Source: Balaenoptera acutorostrata
Lineage: Eukaryota > Chordata > Mammalia > Artiodactyla > Balaenopteridae
DNA length: 64,000 nt
NCBI RefSeq assembly: GCF_949987535.1
Contig: NC_080075.1
Coordinates: forward strand, 60,319,111 to 60,383,110
Reading direction: 5' to 3'
The notes beneath the pieces were generated by a model. It was not told the DNA's origin. It made no database searches and saw nothing but the letters and a program-made list of their open reading frames with translations. The position numbers were made by a program, and so were the translations under genes. Numbering within the stretch: position 1 is the stretch's first letter; each line of letters starts with the position of its first letter. This document shows, in pieces, positions 12,839-23,640 of the stretch.

Positions 12839-13989
12839 CAATTACAAAGGTTTCAGTTCATCATAATACTCAGTTCGAGTTATATTGTCATCGATGATCA
12901 ATGCAAGATGCCTCAACATATATTTATCACATTTGATCTCCATCCAGTGTTATTCCCCTCACACTGGACAATGGCTGTGCTCATTTACTACTGGATTTAA
13001 TATTATTTCCATGCCTTTTTAGTGGTCAAAAGTAAAACATCTGTATTTTTAAAGATAAAATACATCAAGAGTTCTTACTGATTAATTTATTCTGAATTCA
13101 TTATTACAGATTTTACTTAGCCTCATTAATCTAACAATTGAATCTAATTTATCTCATGATGTAAATTTTAGTTTCAAAGATATCAACATAGCTACTCATA
13201 ACACAAAATAGAAACTATGGTCTCTGAATAACAATACTAATACTGGAGTCATCATGATAGTGACAAGGTAGTTCCTGAACTTCATTCCCTCTTACAAGAA
13301 GCCAACTAGCAAACATCCATAGGCAAGACACCATTGTGAAAATACCAGGATCCAGGGGTGAGGCTAAAACACCTCACCCCAGACCACAGAGATGAAGAGA
13401 GGCTACATTAGAAGGGTAAGAGGAGTGGCTACACTCTGATCACATCACCCAGGATTTGAACACTAAACTGACCCTCATTTGTCCTGATTCTGCTTCCTGG
13501 TTGTTGGGTACCTGATAGGATGCAGTAGACAGTCCCTCCCATCTTTGAAAACCAGGAAGGACAGCCCAGTCCTGCCAGCCTGATCAGTTGGAAGCCTACA
13601 GAGGGAGATGGTCCTTCCACACCACCTCACTGTGCTCTCCCTCCCAGATGATGTCCAACAGCTCCCATTTCTGCTCCTGCCCCAGGCTCAGTGTATGTCC
13701 AGCAACCGAGGGTAGGGTAGGGAGGAGGAAGCTTTAAAAAGAAAAACTTTATTTCAGAAAATTCCAAACATACTGAAGTAAAAACACAAGTACCACACAC
13801 ACACAAAAAAAAAAAAACGAAAAAAAAAAAACCACCCCAAAACCATGAAGTATTTCAGAAAGAAAGGTGAACAGCCAATAGGCCAGCAGCCGTAGAAACA
13901 CCTGGTCACATATCTGATTCATCAGGCTAAGGAGCTGGGAACTGGAACCAGAGAGCACCTGGTCAAAGAATAAGCTCAGCCACTAGTGA
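12839..13989. other. Unique sequence with an A-rich/(CA)n patch
   Basis: 13260-13740 is GC-richer than its surroundings (CCAGGATCCAGGGGTGAGG, CTCCCTCCCAGATGATG) and could be retroposed or old repeat sequence; I cannot name it. A (CA)n plus interrupted poly-A patch lies at 13794-13832. No intact reading frame of a recognisable protein is present. Confidence 0.4.
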
Positions 13990-14372
13990 CCCAAGCCAAA
14001 TGTGGATTCAAATATTGCTTTTAGGATTTTCTACAGCCCAGCTGGCCCAGTCCTCAGCTTCACCTCTGGTACCCCAGCTGCTCTAAGCCCAGGATCTCTT
14101 TCCCTAAAGATCTTGCTCTCACCTCTAAAAGAATGAATATGTTTGATAGATTTTTCTTAACAAAAATTAGAAGATTCAGCTCCTTTCTGTCTTGGAGCTA
14201 ATAAAGACACAAGTGAGGCCTCAAAGGGGCTCTGAGTTCTTGGATGGAAGTTTTGCTCACTGTTGGGTGTGATGAAATGTTGAACCCTTTCCCCTCCACC
14301 TTATTTTTTAAAATCAGGGATGTCTGTTGAAATAAAACACATAGTCTGACCAAAAAAAAAAAAAAAAAAAAA
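13990..14372 (+). pseudogene. Candidate retroposed transcript 3' end (processed-pseudogene tail)
   Basis: The right end has the signature of a retroposed polyadenylated RNA: an AATAAA hexamer at 14331-14336, 15 bases of spacer, then an uninterrupted A21 tract at 14352-14372. L1-derived reverse-transcriptase sequence starts right after it. Upstream sequence is not L1-like and reads like a 3' UTR; I do not recognise the source gene. The left boundary is unknown. An 11-base A-rich match (AAAAGAATGAA) near 14127 and after the A-tract could be a target-site duplication, which would make the insert only about 235 bases, but A-rich matches beside a poly-A tail are weak evidence. Confidence 0.5.
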
Positions 14373-14373
14373 G

Positions 14374-15144
14374 AATGAAAAAGGAGGAAAAACTCCCAAA
14401 CTCATTTTATGAAGCCAGTATTATCTTGATACCAAAGCCAAATAAGGATACTATAAGAATAAAAAACTACAGGTCAATATTGCTGATGAATACAGATGAG
14501 AAAATTCTCAATAAAATATTAGCAAATGGAATTCAACAGCATTTAAAAAGGATCATACATTATGATCATGTGGAATTCAACTCTGGGATGCAAAAATGGT
14601 TCAACATAAACAAATTAATAAATGTGATACACTAGATCAATAGAATGAAAGAGAAAAGTTATATAATCATCTCAATAGGGGAAGAAAAATAATTTAACAA
14701 CATTCAACAGTCACTAATGATAAAACTTGCAAAAGCTGGGTATGAAAATAATGTACCTCAATGAAGTAATTTAAAAATAAAGGCCATATACGACAAGCCC
14801 CCAGGTAGCATCTTAATGGTAAAAGTTTGAAAGCTTTTACTCTAAGATCAGCAACAAGACAAAGGCATCCACTCTTACCACTCCTATTCAATATATTACT
14901 GGAAGTCCTAGGCAGAGCAATAAGGCTAGTGAAAAAACATAAAAATCATCTAAACTGGAAAGAAGAAATAAAATTTTCTCTGTTTTCATATAAGGTATAT
15001 GATCTTATATGCAGAAAACCCTAAAGACTACACCAAAAAGCAGACGGAATTAATAATGAGTTCAGTAAAGTTGCAGGATATAAAAAAACCAGTTGCATTT
15101 CTACACACTAACAATAGCATATCTGAAAAAGAAATAAAACTATC
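14374..15144 (+). mobile_element. L1-1 (outermost ancient L1), segment 1: reverse-transcriptase region
   Basis: This is part of an old L1 ORF2. The frame 14375-14635 reads [20 protein letters not shown] and then the 'NKILA...[14 protein letters not shown]' equivalent of the RT finger/palm region. Later frames hold the RT words [20 protein letters not shown] (14839 on). The YADD/FADD motif zone near 14975-15000 is degraded. L1-2 interrupts the element at 15144. The same L1 resumes at 19833, again at 20225 and finally at 27262. It has many stops and frameshifts and is non-functional. It begins just after a poly-A tract, so its true 5' end here is unclear. Confidence 0.88.
15133..15144 (+). repeat. 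Target-site duplication of L1-2 (left copy)
   Basis: AATAAAACTATC here is repeated exactly at 19833-19844 on the other side of L1-2. Joining the two flanks restores a continuous L1-1 reading (…AAACTATC-CCATTCACAATA…), as expected for the 'tIPFTI' part of ORF2. Confidence 0.93.
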
Positions 15145-15323
15145 AACTGAGTTCTGCCCAGCAGAGCAACAGCCAGCTCTACCCACCACCAGTCTCTCCC
15201 ATAAGTAAACTTGCTCAAGCCTCTTAGATAGCCTCTCCACCAGAGGGCACACAGCAGAAGCAAGAAGAACTACAATCCTGTAGCCTGTGGAACAAAAACC
15301 ACATTCACAGAAAGACAGACAAG

Positions 15324-16210
15324 ATGAAAAGGCAGAGGGCTATGTACCACATGAAGGAAGAAGATAAAACCCCAGAAAAACAACTAAATGAAGTGGAGAT
15401 AGGTGACCTTCCAGAAAAAGAATTCAGAATAATGATAATGAAGATGATCCAGGATCTTGGAAAAAGAATGGAGGCAAAGATTAAGAAGATGCAATAAATG
15501 TTTAACAAAGACCTAGAAGAATTAAAGAACAAACAAACAGAGATGAACAATACAACAACTGAATTGAAAAATACACTAGAAGGAATCAATAGCAGCATAA
15601 CTGAGGCAGAAGAATGGATAAGTGACCTGGAAGACAGAATGGTGGAATTCACTGCTGTGGAACAGAATAAAGAAAAAAGAATGAAGACAGCCTAAGAGAC
15701 CTCTGGGACAACATTAAATGTAACAACATTCACATTACAGTGGTCCCAGAAGAAGAGAAAGGATCTGAGAAAATATTTAAAGAGATTATAGTCAAAAACT
15801 TCCCTAACATGAGAAAGGAAATACCCACCCAAGTCAAGGAAATGCAGAGAGTCCCATACAGGACAAACCCGAGGAGAAACACACCGAGATGCATAGTAAT
15901 CAAATTGGCAAAAATTAAAGACAAAGAAAAATTATTGAAAGCAGCAAGGGAAAAACAACAAATAACATACAAGAGAACTCCCATAAGGTTAACAGCTGAT
16001 TTCTCAGCAGAAACTCTACAAGCCAGAAGGGAGTGGCACGATATATTTTAAGTGATGAAAGGGAAGAATCTACAACCAAGATTACTCTACCTGGCAAGGA
16101 TCTCATTCAGATTTGATGGAGAAATCAAAAGCTTTACAGACAAGCAAAAGCTAAGAGAATTCAGCACCACCAAACCAGCTCTACAACAAATGCTAAAGGA
16201 ACTTCTCTAA
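15324..16210 (+). pseudogene. L1-2 ORF1 (RNA-binding chaperone, ORF1p), inactivated
   Basis: ORF1p coats L1 RNA and acts as a nucleic-acid chaperone. The ATG at 15324 begins MKRQRAMYHMKEEDKTPEKQ, shared with L1-5 and L1-6. The domains appear in the usual order: a coiled coil (MFNKDLEELKNKQTEMNNTT region), an RRM-like core (the 'HI-VVPEEEKGSEKIFKEIIV' zone) and a C-terminal domain (KLAKIKDKEKLLKAAREKQQ, then RLTADFSAETLQARREWHD). Damage: a nonsense codon TAA at 15495-15497, a 10-base deletion near 15684 relative to L1-5 (frameshift), and TAA at 16049-16051 replacing a Gln codon. The end (…KELL, stop 16208-16210) matches the other copies. Confidence 0.93.
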
Positions 16211-16268
16211 GTGGGAAACACAAGAGAAGAAAAGGACCTACAAAAACAAACCCAAAACAATTCAGAAA

Positions 16269-19200
16269 ATGGTAACAGGAACATACATATCGATAATTAC
16301 CTTAAACGTGAATGGATTAAATGCTCCAACAAAAATACACAGGCTCACTGAATGGATACAAAACCAAGACCCATATATATGCTGTCTACAAGAGACCCAC
16401 TTCAGACCTAGGGACACATACAGACTGAAAGTGAGGGGATGGAAAAAGATATTCCATGCAAATGGAAATCAAAAGAAAGCTGGAGTAGCAATACTCATAT
16501 CAGATAAAATAGACTTCAAAATAAAGAATGGTACAAGAGACAAGGAAGGACATTACATAATGATCAAGGGATCAATCCAAGAAGAAGATATAACAATTAT
16601 AAATATATATGCTCCCAACATAGGGGCACCTCAATACATAAGGCAACTGCTGACATCTATAAAAGAGGAAATTAACAGTAATACAATAATAGTGGGGGAC
16701 TTTAACACCTCACTTACACCAATGGACAGATCATCCAAACACAAAATTACTAAGGAAACACAAGCTTTAAATGACACAATAGACCAGATAGATTTCATTG
16801 ATATTTAAGGACATTCCATCCAAAAACAGCAGATTACACTGTCTTCTCAAGTGCACATAGAACATTCTCCAGGATGGATCATATCTTGGGTCACAAATCA
16901 AGACTCAGTAAATTTAAGAAAATGGAAATCATATCAAGCATCATTTCAGACCACAGCGCTATGAGATTAGAAATCAATTACTGGGAAAAAAACGTAAAAA
17001 GCACAAACACATGGAAGCTAAACAATACATTACTAAATAACCAAGAGATCACTGAAGAAATCAAGGATGAAGTCAAAAAATACCTAGAGACAAATGACAA
17101 TGAAAACACGATTATCCAAAACCTATGGGATGCAGCAAAGGCAGTTCTAGGAGGAAAGTTTATAGCAATACAAGCCTATCTCAAGAAACAAGAAAAAATT
17201 CAAATAAACAATCTAACCTTACACCTAAAGGAGCTAGAGAAAGAAGAACAAACAAAACCCAAAGTTAGTAGAAGGAAAGAAGTCATAAAGATCAGAGCAG
17301 AAATAAATGAAATAGAAACAAAGAAAACAATAGCAAAGGTCAATAAAACTAAAAGCTGGTTCTTTGAGAAGATTAACAAAATTGATAAACCATTAGCCAG
17401 ACTCATCAAGAATACGAAGGAGAGGACTCAAAAATCCTCAACAAAATACTAGCAAACAGAATCCAACAACACATTAAAAGGATCATACACCATGATCAAG
17501 TGAGATTTATCCCAGGGATGCAAGTATTCTTCAATACACGCAAATCAATCAATGTGATACACCATATTAACAAGTTGAAGAATAAAAACCATATGATCAT
17601 CTCAATAGATGCAGAAAAATCTTTTGACAAAATTCAACCCACATTTATGATAAAAACTCTCCAGAAAGTGGGCATAGAGGGAACGTACCTCAACATAATA
17701 AAGGCCATATACGACAAACCCACAGCAAACATCATTCTCAATGGTGAAAAACTGAAAACATTTCCTCTAAGATCAGGAACAACACAAGGATCTCCACTCT
17801 CACCACTATTATTCAACATAGTTTTGGAAGTCCTAGCCATGGCAATCAGAGAAGGAAAAGAAATAAAATATAAATTGGAAAAGAAGAAGTAAAACTGTCA
17901 CTGTTTGCAGATGACATGATACTATACATAGAGAATCCTACAGATGCCACCAGAAAACTACTAGAGCTAATCAATGAATTTGGTAAAGTTGCGGGATACA
18001 AAATTAATGCACAGAAATCTCTGGCATTCCTATACACTAACAGTGAAAGATCTGAAAGAAAAATTAAGAATACACTCCAATTTACCACTGCAACAAAAAG
18101 AATAAAATACCTAGGAATAAACCTACCTAGGGAGACAAAAGACCTGTATGCAGAAACCTATAAGACACTGATGAAAGAAAGTAAAGATGATATAAACAGA
18201 TGGAGAGATACACCATGTTCTTGGATTGGAAGAATCAACATTGTGAAAATGACTATACTACCCAAAGCAATCTACAGATTCAGTGCAATCCCTATCAAAT
18301 TACCAATAGCACTTTTTACAGAACTAGAACAAAAAAATCTTAAAATTTGTATCGAGACACAAAAGACCCCGAATAGTGAAAGCAGTCTTCAGGGAAAAAA
18401 ACGGAGCTGGAGGAATCAGACTCCCTGACTTCAGACTGTACTACAAATCTACAGTAATCAAAACTACATGGTACAGATACAAAAACCGAGATATAGATCA
18501 ATGGAACAGGATAGAAAGTCCGGAGATAAACCCACACACCTATGGTCAACTAATCTATGACAAAGGAGGCAAGGATATACAATGGAGAAAAGACAATCTC
18601 TTCAAAAACTGGACAGCTACATGTAAAAGAATGAAATTAGAACACTCCCTAACACCATACACAAAAATAAACGCAAAATGGATTAGAGACCTAAATGTAA
18701 GACCAGACACTATAAAACTCTTAGAGGAAAACATAGGAAGAACACTCTTTGACATAAATCACAGCAAGATCTTTTTTGATCCACCTCCTAGAGTAATGGA
18801 AATAAAAACAAAAATAAACAAATGGGACCTAATGAAACTTCAAAGCTTTTGCACAGCAAAGGAAACCATAAACAAGATGAAAAGACAACCCTCAGAATGG
18901 GAGAAAGTATTTGCAAACGAATCAAAGGACAAAGGATTAATCTCCAAAATATATTAACAGCTCGTGCAGCACAATATTAAAAAAACAGACAACCCAATCC
19001 AAAAATGGGCAGAATACCTAAATAGACATTTATCCAAAGAAGACATACAGATGGCCAAGAAGCACATGAAAAGCTGCTCAACATCACTAATTATTAGAGA
19101 AATGCAAATCAAAACTACAATGAGGTATCACCTCACACCAGTTAGAATGGGCATCATCAGAAAATCTACAAACAACAAATGCTGGAGAAGGTGTGGAGAA

Positions 19201-19614
19201 AAGGGAACCCTCTTGCACTGTTGGTGGGAATGTAAATTGATACAGCCACTATGGAGAACAGTATGGAGGTTCCTTAAAAAACGAAAAATAGAACTACCAT
19301 ATGACCCAGGAACCCCACTACTGGGCATATACCCTGAGAAAACCATAATTCTAAAAGAGTCTTGTACCAAAATGTTCATTGCAGCTCTATTTACAATAGC
19401 CAGGTCATGGAAGCAACCTAAATGCCCATCGACAGAGGAATGGATAAAGAAGATGTGGTACATATATACAATGGGATATTACTCAGTCATAGAAAGGAAC
19501 GAAATTGGGTCATTTGTAGAGACGTGGATGAATCTAGAGTCTGTCATACAGAGTCAAGTAAGTCAGACAGAGAAAAACAAATATCGGATATTAATGCATA
19601 TTTGTGGAACCTAG
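16269..19614 (+). pseudogene. L1-2 ORF2 (endonuclease / reverse transcriptase), inactivated
   Basis: ORF2p nicks target DNA and reverse-transcribes L1 RNA. The ATG is at 16269. The endonuclease motifs are all visible: LNVNGLN, QETHF, IYAPN, GDFNT and, after the shift, SDHSAM. In the RT, the motif A block [14 protein letters not shown] keeps its Asp and FADD lies at 17904-17915. The Cys-rich tail [18 protein letters not shown] is intact. Damage: a 1-base deletion near 16806, a deletion of about 458 bases at about 17430 at a CAAA microhomology (removing the segment between endonuclease and RT, including the 'NKSPGPDG' zone present in L1-5), a frameshift near 17868, a 1-base insertion near 18332 and stop TAA at 18955-18957. 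The normal C-terminus ends at 19614. Confidence 0.94.
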
Positions 19615-19832
19615 AAAAATGGTACAGATGAACTGGTTTGCAGGGCAGAAATTGAGACACAGATGTAGAGAACAAACGTGTGGACACCAAGGGGCGAAAG
19701 CAGCAGAGGGGGGTGGTGCTGTGATGAATTAGTAGATTGGGATTGACATATATACACTAATATGTATAAAATGGATAACTAATAATAACATGCTGTATAA
19801 AAAAATAAATAAAATTAAATTTTATAAAAAGC

Positions 19833-19870
19833 AATAAAACTATCCCATTCACAATAGAATAAAAAATAAT
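19833..19870 (+). mobile_element. L1-1, segment 2 (short piece between L1-2 and the SINE)
   Basis: The first 12 bases are the right target-site duplication of L1-2. CCATTCACAATAGAATAAAA is the L1-1 continuation, corresponding to the ORF2 region just before 'IKYLGI'. The CHR SINE follows at 19871. Confidence 0.85.
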
Positions 19871-20224
19871 GGGCTTCCCTGGTGGTGCAGTGGTTAAGAA
19901 TCCGCCTGCCAATGCAGGGGACACGTGTTTGAACCCTGGTCCAGGAGGATCCCACATACTGCGGAGCAACTGCGCCTGTGTGCCTCAACTACTGAGCCTG
20001 TGCCCTAGAGCCTGTGAGCCACAACTACTGAGTCTGCATTCCACAACTACTGAAGCCCGCACACGCAGAGCCTGTGGTCCACAACAATAGAAGCCATCTC
20101 AATGAGAAGCCTGCACACCGCAACGAAGAGTAGCCCCCACTCGCCACAACTAGAGAAAGCCCACACACAGCAATGAAGTCCCAAGGCAGCCAAAAATAAA
20201 TAAACAAAATAAATAAATAATAAA
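19871..20224 (+). mobile_element. CHR-type tRNA-derived SINE (cetartiodactyl)
   Basis: It starts GGGCTTCCCTGGTGGTGCAG and has RNA polymerase III promoter boxes: A box TGGTGCAGTGG (19883-19893) and B box GTGTTTGAACC (19925-19935). The body follows the CHR consensus with repeated 'CACAACTACTGA' and 'GAAGCC' modules and ends in an A-rich (AAATAA)n tail at about 20190-20224. It is a retroposon, not a tRNA gene. CHR SINEs are confined to whales, hippos and ruminants, so this is the best taxonomic marker here. Its target-site duplication cannot be read because both flanks are A/T-rich. Confidence 0.92.
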
Positions 20225-20594
20225 TAAAATAAAATACTTCAGAATGAATTTAACCAAGAAGGTAAAGTATCTTTACACTGAAAACTATAAAACAGTGACA
20301 AAAGGCATTGAAGGAGACAAAAATAAATGGATAGATATTCCATGTTCATGATTTGGAAAACTATTGTTAAAATGTGTGTACTACTCAAAGCCATCTTTAG
20401 ATTCATTGCAATCACTATCAAGAGTTCTATGACAATTTTTACAGAAATAGAACAAACAATCATAAAATATGTATGGAATTACAAAGACTTTAAAGAGTTG
20501 AGGCAATCCCAAGAATGAAAAACAAAGCAAGAAGTTCACATTTCCTAATTTCAAACTATATTACAAAGATATAGTAATCAAAACAGTATGGTAC
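20225..20594 (+). mobile_element. L1-1, segment 3
   Basis: L1-1 ORF2 resumes (AAAATACTTCAGAATGAATT, then the degraded 'MCVLLKAIFRFIAITIKSSM' stretch matching '[18 protein letters not shown]' of younger copies). It runs to AACAGTATGGTA, the left target-site duplication of L1-3. The 63-codon frame at 20327-20518 is the clearest part. Confidence 0.88.
20583..20594 (+). repeat. Target-site duplication of L1-3 (left copy)
   Basis: AACAGTATGGTA recurs exactly at 27250-27261. Joining the flanks gives a continuous ORF2 reading (…AACAGTATGGTA-GTGGCATAAAAATAGACAC…). Confidence 0.92.
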
Positions 20595-20596
20595 TA

Positions 20597-21575
20597 GAGG
20601 AGGATCAAGATGGTAGAGTAGGAGGATGTGGAGCTCACCTCCCCCCAAAACATCAAAAATACATCTTCATGTAGAAAAATTCACACAGAAAACTAACTGG
20701 AAACTGGCAGAACTCCTATACAACCAAAGCTGCAAGAATGATCTCCACATAACCAGGTAGGATGGAAAGAAAAAGACATTGGGTCAGGACCTCCACCACT
20801 GGGAGGGATCTGTAAAGAAGGTCTTAATGGGTGGATATTTGCCCTGGGGAGCAAGGAGGTTGAACCACAACCTGGCATCCCAGCCCTGGGATCCTGTGCA
20901 GAGGAGACAATCACCCTTGCCTTCTGGGAAATCCACTGAGACAGAAGGGTTAGAGAAGCCTAAACTCTACTTGCAAAGAGTGTGTGTGCGCTAGCTTGCC
21001 AAAAATCCAGTGGAGGGAGCCTTGCACTGGTGGCTGCCACACTGCCACACTTCCCAATCCAAAGGGGTAAACACCACAGCCCCTCTCGCCCCGCTCTCCC
21101 CACACCACATCCTGGCACAAGATCTGAGCAAAGACACAGTTTAGCTATGCAGAAACAGACCAGGATGCCTGGGGTATGATCCAAATGGAGCTGAAGAAGC
21201 CATTGTCAGTGCACACATGAGGTGGCAGGTGGAGCTGCAGCAGCCATTGTCAGTGCATGCATTGGGAGGTACCACAAGACTGCACAGGCGCTAAGCACTG
21301 AATCTCAGGCAGACAGGCCCTGAGAGAGGACTCATCTAGCTATGCAGAAACAACTTGGATGACCTAGGGTGTGGTCTGAGAGGGGTGGCAGCAGCCATTG
21401 TCAGAGTGCTCAGAAGTACACAGTGGCTTGTCCCCCAGCTACACTGCCCCAGCTACACCCACTCCACACTGTAGCATAGTGAGAGATCTGGGGCAGATAG
21501 TTCCTGGGAGAAGACTGCCACAGAGGCAGCCCAGATCTCAGTTGGCAGCACAGCAAGCTCAGCTCTAAGAGTGAA
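20597..21575 (+). promoter_or_regulatory. L1-3 5' UTR (ancestral internal promoter region) with ~195-bp internal repeats
   Basis: This is a GC-richer, non-coding leader. The block AGCTATGCAGAAACA occurs at 21143 and again at 21338, 195 bases apart. Each is followed by a GG(T/TG)…TGATCC/GGTCTGAG segment and the motif GCCATTGTCAG (about 21200 and 21395), with another GCAGCAGCCATTGTCAGTGC near 21236. A third partial start (GAGAGATCTGGGGCAGATAG) lies near 21481. This resembles monomer-type L1 promoters. Present activity is unlikely. Confidence 0.7.
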
Positions 21576-21855
21576 TCCTAAAGACAGCAAGAGAAAAACA
21601 AAGAAGCAGTTACAAAGGAACTCACATAAGGCTAACAGATGATTTCTCTGCAGAAACTTTGCAGGCCAGAAGGGAGTAGCATGATATATTCAAGTCTGGA
21701 AATGGAAAAACCTAAAACCTAGGATACTCTACCCAGCAAGATTATCACTTAGAATAAAAGGAGAGAGAAAGAATTTCTCAGATAAGCAGAAACTAAAAGA
21801 ATTCAGCAATACTAAATCTACCTTAAAGGAAACATCAAAGGTTCTTCTCTAAATA
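21576..21855 (+). pseudogene. L1-3 ORF1 C-terminal remnant
   Basis: AGACAGCAAGAGAAAAACAA through AACAGATGATTTCTCTGCAG, GCAGAAACTAAAAGAATTCA and GGTTCTTCTCTAAATAG match the ORF1p C-terminal domain of the younger copies (LKAAREKQ…RLTADFSAETLQARRE…QKLREFS…). The N-terminal two thirds are absent: the leader joins directly to this part, so several hundred bases of ORF1 have been deleted. Confidence 0.82.
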
Positions 21856-22319
21856 GAAAATAAGCAACAATCTATAGGAAAGGGAAAATCACAATAGGAA
21901 AGACAAATATATAAAAGGACTGAATATCACCTAAATAAGCCAGTATATAGATTAAAAAAAATAAAAAATTGTAAAAGTAATCATAACCACAATTAACAGT
22001 AAAAGGATAAGCATGAAGATGTATAATAGGACATCAAAGTCACAAAATGTGGGCGAGAGGGGTATAAAAATGTAGATCTTTTAGAATGTGTTTGAACTTG
22101 AATGACTATCAGTTTAAGGCAAGTAGAAACAGTTATGGGTCAACACTCTTGAACTCCATGGTAACCACAAATCAAAAACATACAACAGTTTCACAAAAAA
22201 ACAAAAAGAAAGGAACTCAAGCATACTACAAAAGACAATCATCAAACCACACACACAAAAATAAAAAGAAGAAATGACCAAAGAAGAACTACAAAAACAA
22301 CTGGAAAACAAGAATTAAA
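21856..22319 (+). other. L1-3 ORF1-ORF2 spacer, expanded
   Basis: AT-rich inter-ORF sequence of about 460 bases, longer than the 58-base spacer of L1-2 and L1-5. The 63-codon frame inside it is lysine-rich low-complexity and not a gene. Confidence 0.55.
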
Positions 22320-23628
22320 ATGGCAATAAGTACATGCTTATCAATAATTATTTAAAATGTCAGTTGGTAAAAAGCTCCAATCAAAAGATATAGAGTGGGG
22401 GATTGCACTAAAAAACAAGAGCCTACAACATGCTGCCTACAAGAGACTCACTTGAAGGGTAAGGACACACACAGACTGAAAGTTAGGGGATGGAAAAAGA
22501 TATTTCATTCAAATGCAAATGAAAAAGAAAGCAGGGATAACAATGCTCATATCAGATGAAATAGACTTTGAAACAAAGTCCATAAAGAAAGGCAAAAAAG
22601 GGCACTATATAATGATAAAGGGATCAATACAAGATGGCAATATTTTGAACATATACACACCCAAAATAGAAGCATCTAAATATATAAAAATAATACTAAC
22701 AGACATAAAGGGAGACATTGACAATAATACGGTAATACTAGGAGACTTTAGCACCCCACTGACATTGATGGCCAGGTCATCCACACAGAAAATCAATAAG
22801 GCAACAGAGGTCCTAAATGACACAATAGACGAGTTGGACTTGATATCTATAGGATACTACATTTGAAAAAAAAACACAGCATACACATTATTTTCAAGCA
22901 TGCATGGAAATTCTCTAGGATAGACCACATACTAGATCACAAAACAAGTCTCACCAAATTTAAGAGAATAAAAATGATGTCTAGCATCTTTTCTGACCAT
23001 AACAGTATGAAACTAGAAATAAGCCACAGAAAGAAAAATGGGAAAAAAATGATTCCATGAAGACTAAACAACATGCTACTAAAAAACCAATGGGTCAACA
23101 ATGAAATCAAAAAAGAAATCAGAAAATACCTTGAGAAAAACAAAAATGAAAACACAACCTTACAAAATCTATGGGATGCAGCAAGAACAGTTCTAACTGT
23201 GAAGTTCACAGTGATACAGACCTTCCTCAAGCACAGAAGAAAAATCTCAAATAAGCAGCCTAACCCAGCACCTAAAAGAATCAAAAAAAGAAGAAAAAAC
23301 CCAAAGTCAGCAGTAGGAAGGAAATAATAAAGATCATAGAGGAAATATATAAAACAAAGGTCAAAAAATAGAAAATGTCTCTAAAACCAAGAGCTTTTTA
23401 TGAAAGATAAATAAAATTGACAAACCTCTAGCCAGGCTCACCAACAAGAAAAGAGAGAGGACCCAAATAAACAAAACAAGACATGAAAAAGGAAAAATAA
23501 CAATTGACACCACAGAAATATATATATAAAAAAATAAAAGAATACTATGAACAGTTATATGCCAACAAATTGGACAACATAAAAGAAATGGACGTTTCTA
23601 GAAACATACGGCCTGCCAAAATTGAGTC

Positions 23629-23640
23629 AAGAAGAAACAG
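23629..23640 (+). repeat. Target-site duplication of L1-4 (left copy)
   Basis: AAGAAGAAACAG recurs at 24440-24451. The host ORF2 continues after it (ATAATTTGAACAGACTGG), at the position where younger copies read AGGAAGAAACAGAAAATATG. Confidence 0.93.

Larger units (their letters stand above)
15145..19832 (+). mobile_element. L1-2: nearly complete, younger L1 inserted in L1-1
   Basis: About 4.7 kb with a partial 5' UTR (15145-15323), broken ORF1, a 58-base spacer, broken ORF2, a 3' UTR (19615 on) and an A-rich end. It is bounded by a perfect 12-base target-site duplication. It is the same subfamily as L1-5 and L1-6 in this window; long stretches are nearly identical by eye. It has lost about 458 bases inside ORF2 relative to L1-5. 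The 5' UTR is truncated compared with the much longer leader of L1-3, so an internal promoter is probably missing. Confidence 0.95.

Noticed and set aside
16269..16808. 179-codon open frame and other long frames in 15.3-19.6, 30.8-35.6 and 43.0-47.9 kb as host genes
   Set aside because: All are L1 ORF1 or ORF2 pieces with the standard motifs; none is an independent gene.
17904..17915. FADD reverse-transcriptase motif as a sign of a retrovirus
   Set aside because: The context is non-LTR: apurinic-type endonuclease upstream, Cys-rich tail downstream, poly-A 3' ends and no protease, integrase or paired LTRs.
19871..19945. tRNA gene suggested by A and B boxes
   Set aside because: It is the tRNA-derived head of a CHR SINE; it lacks tRNA folding and is followed by the SINE body and A-rich tail.
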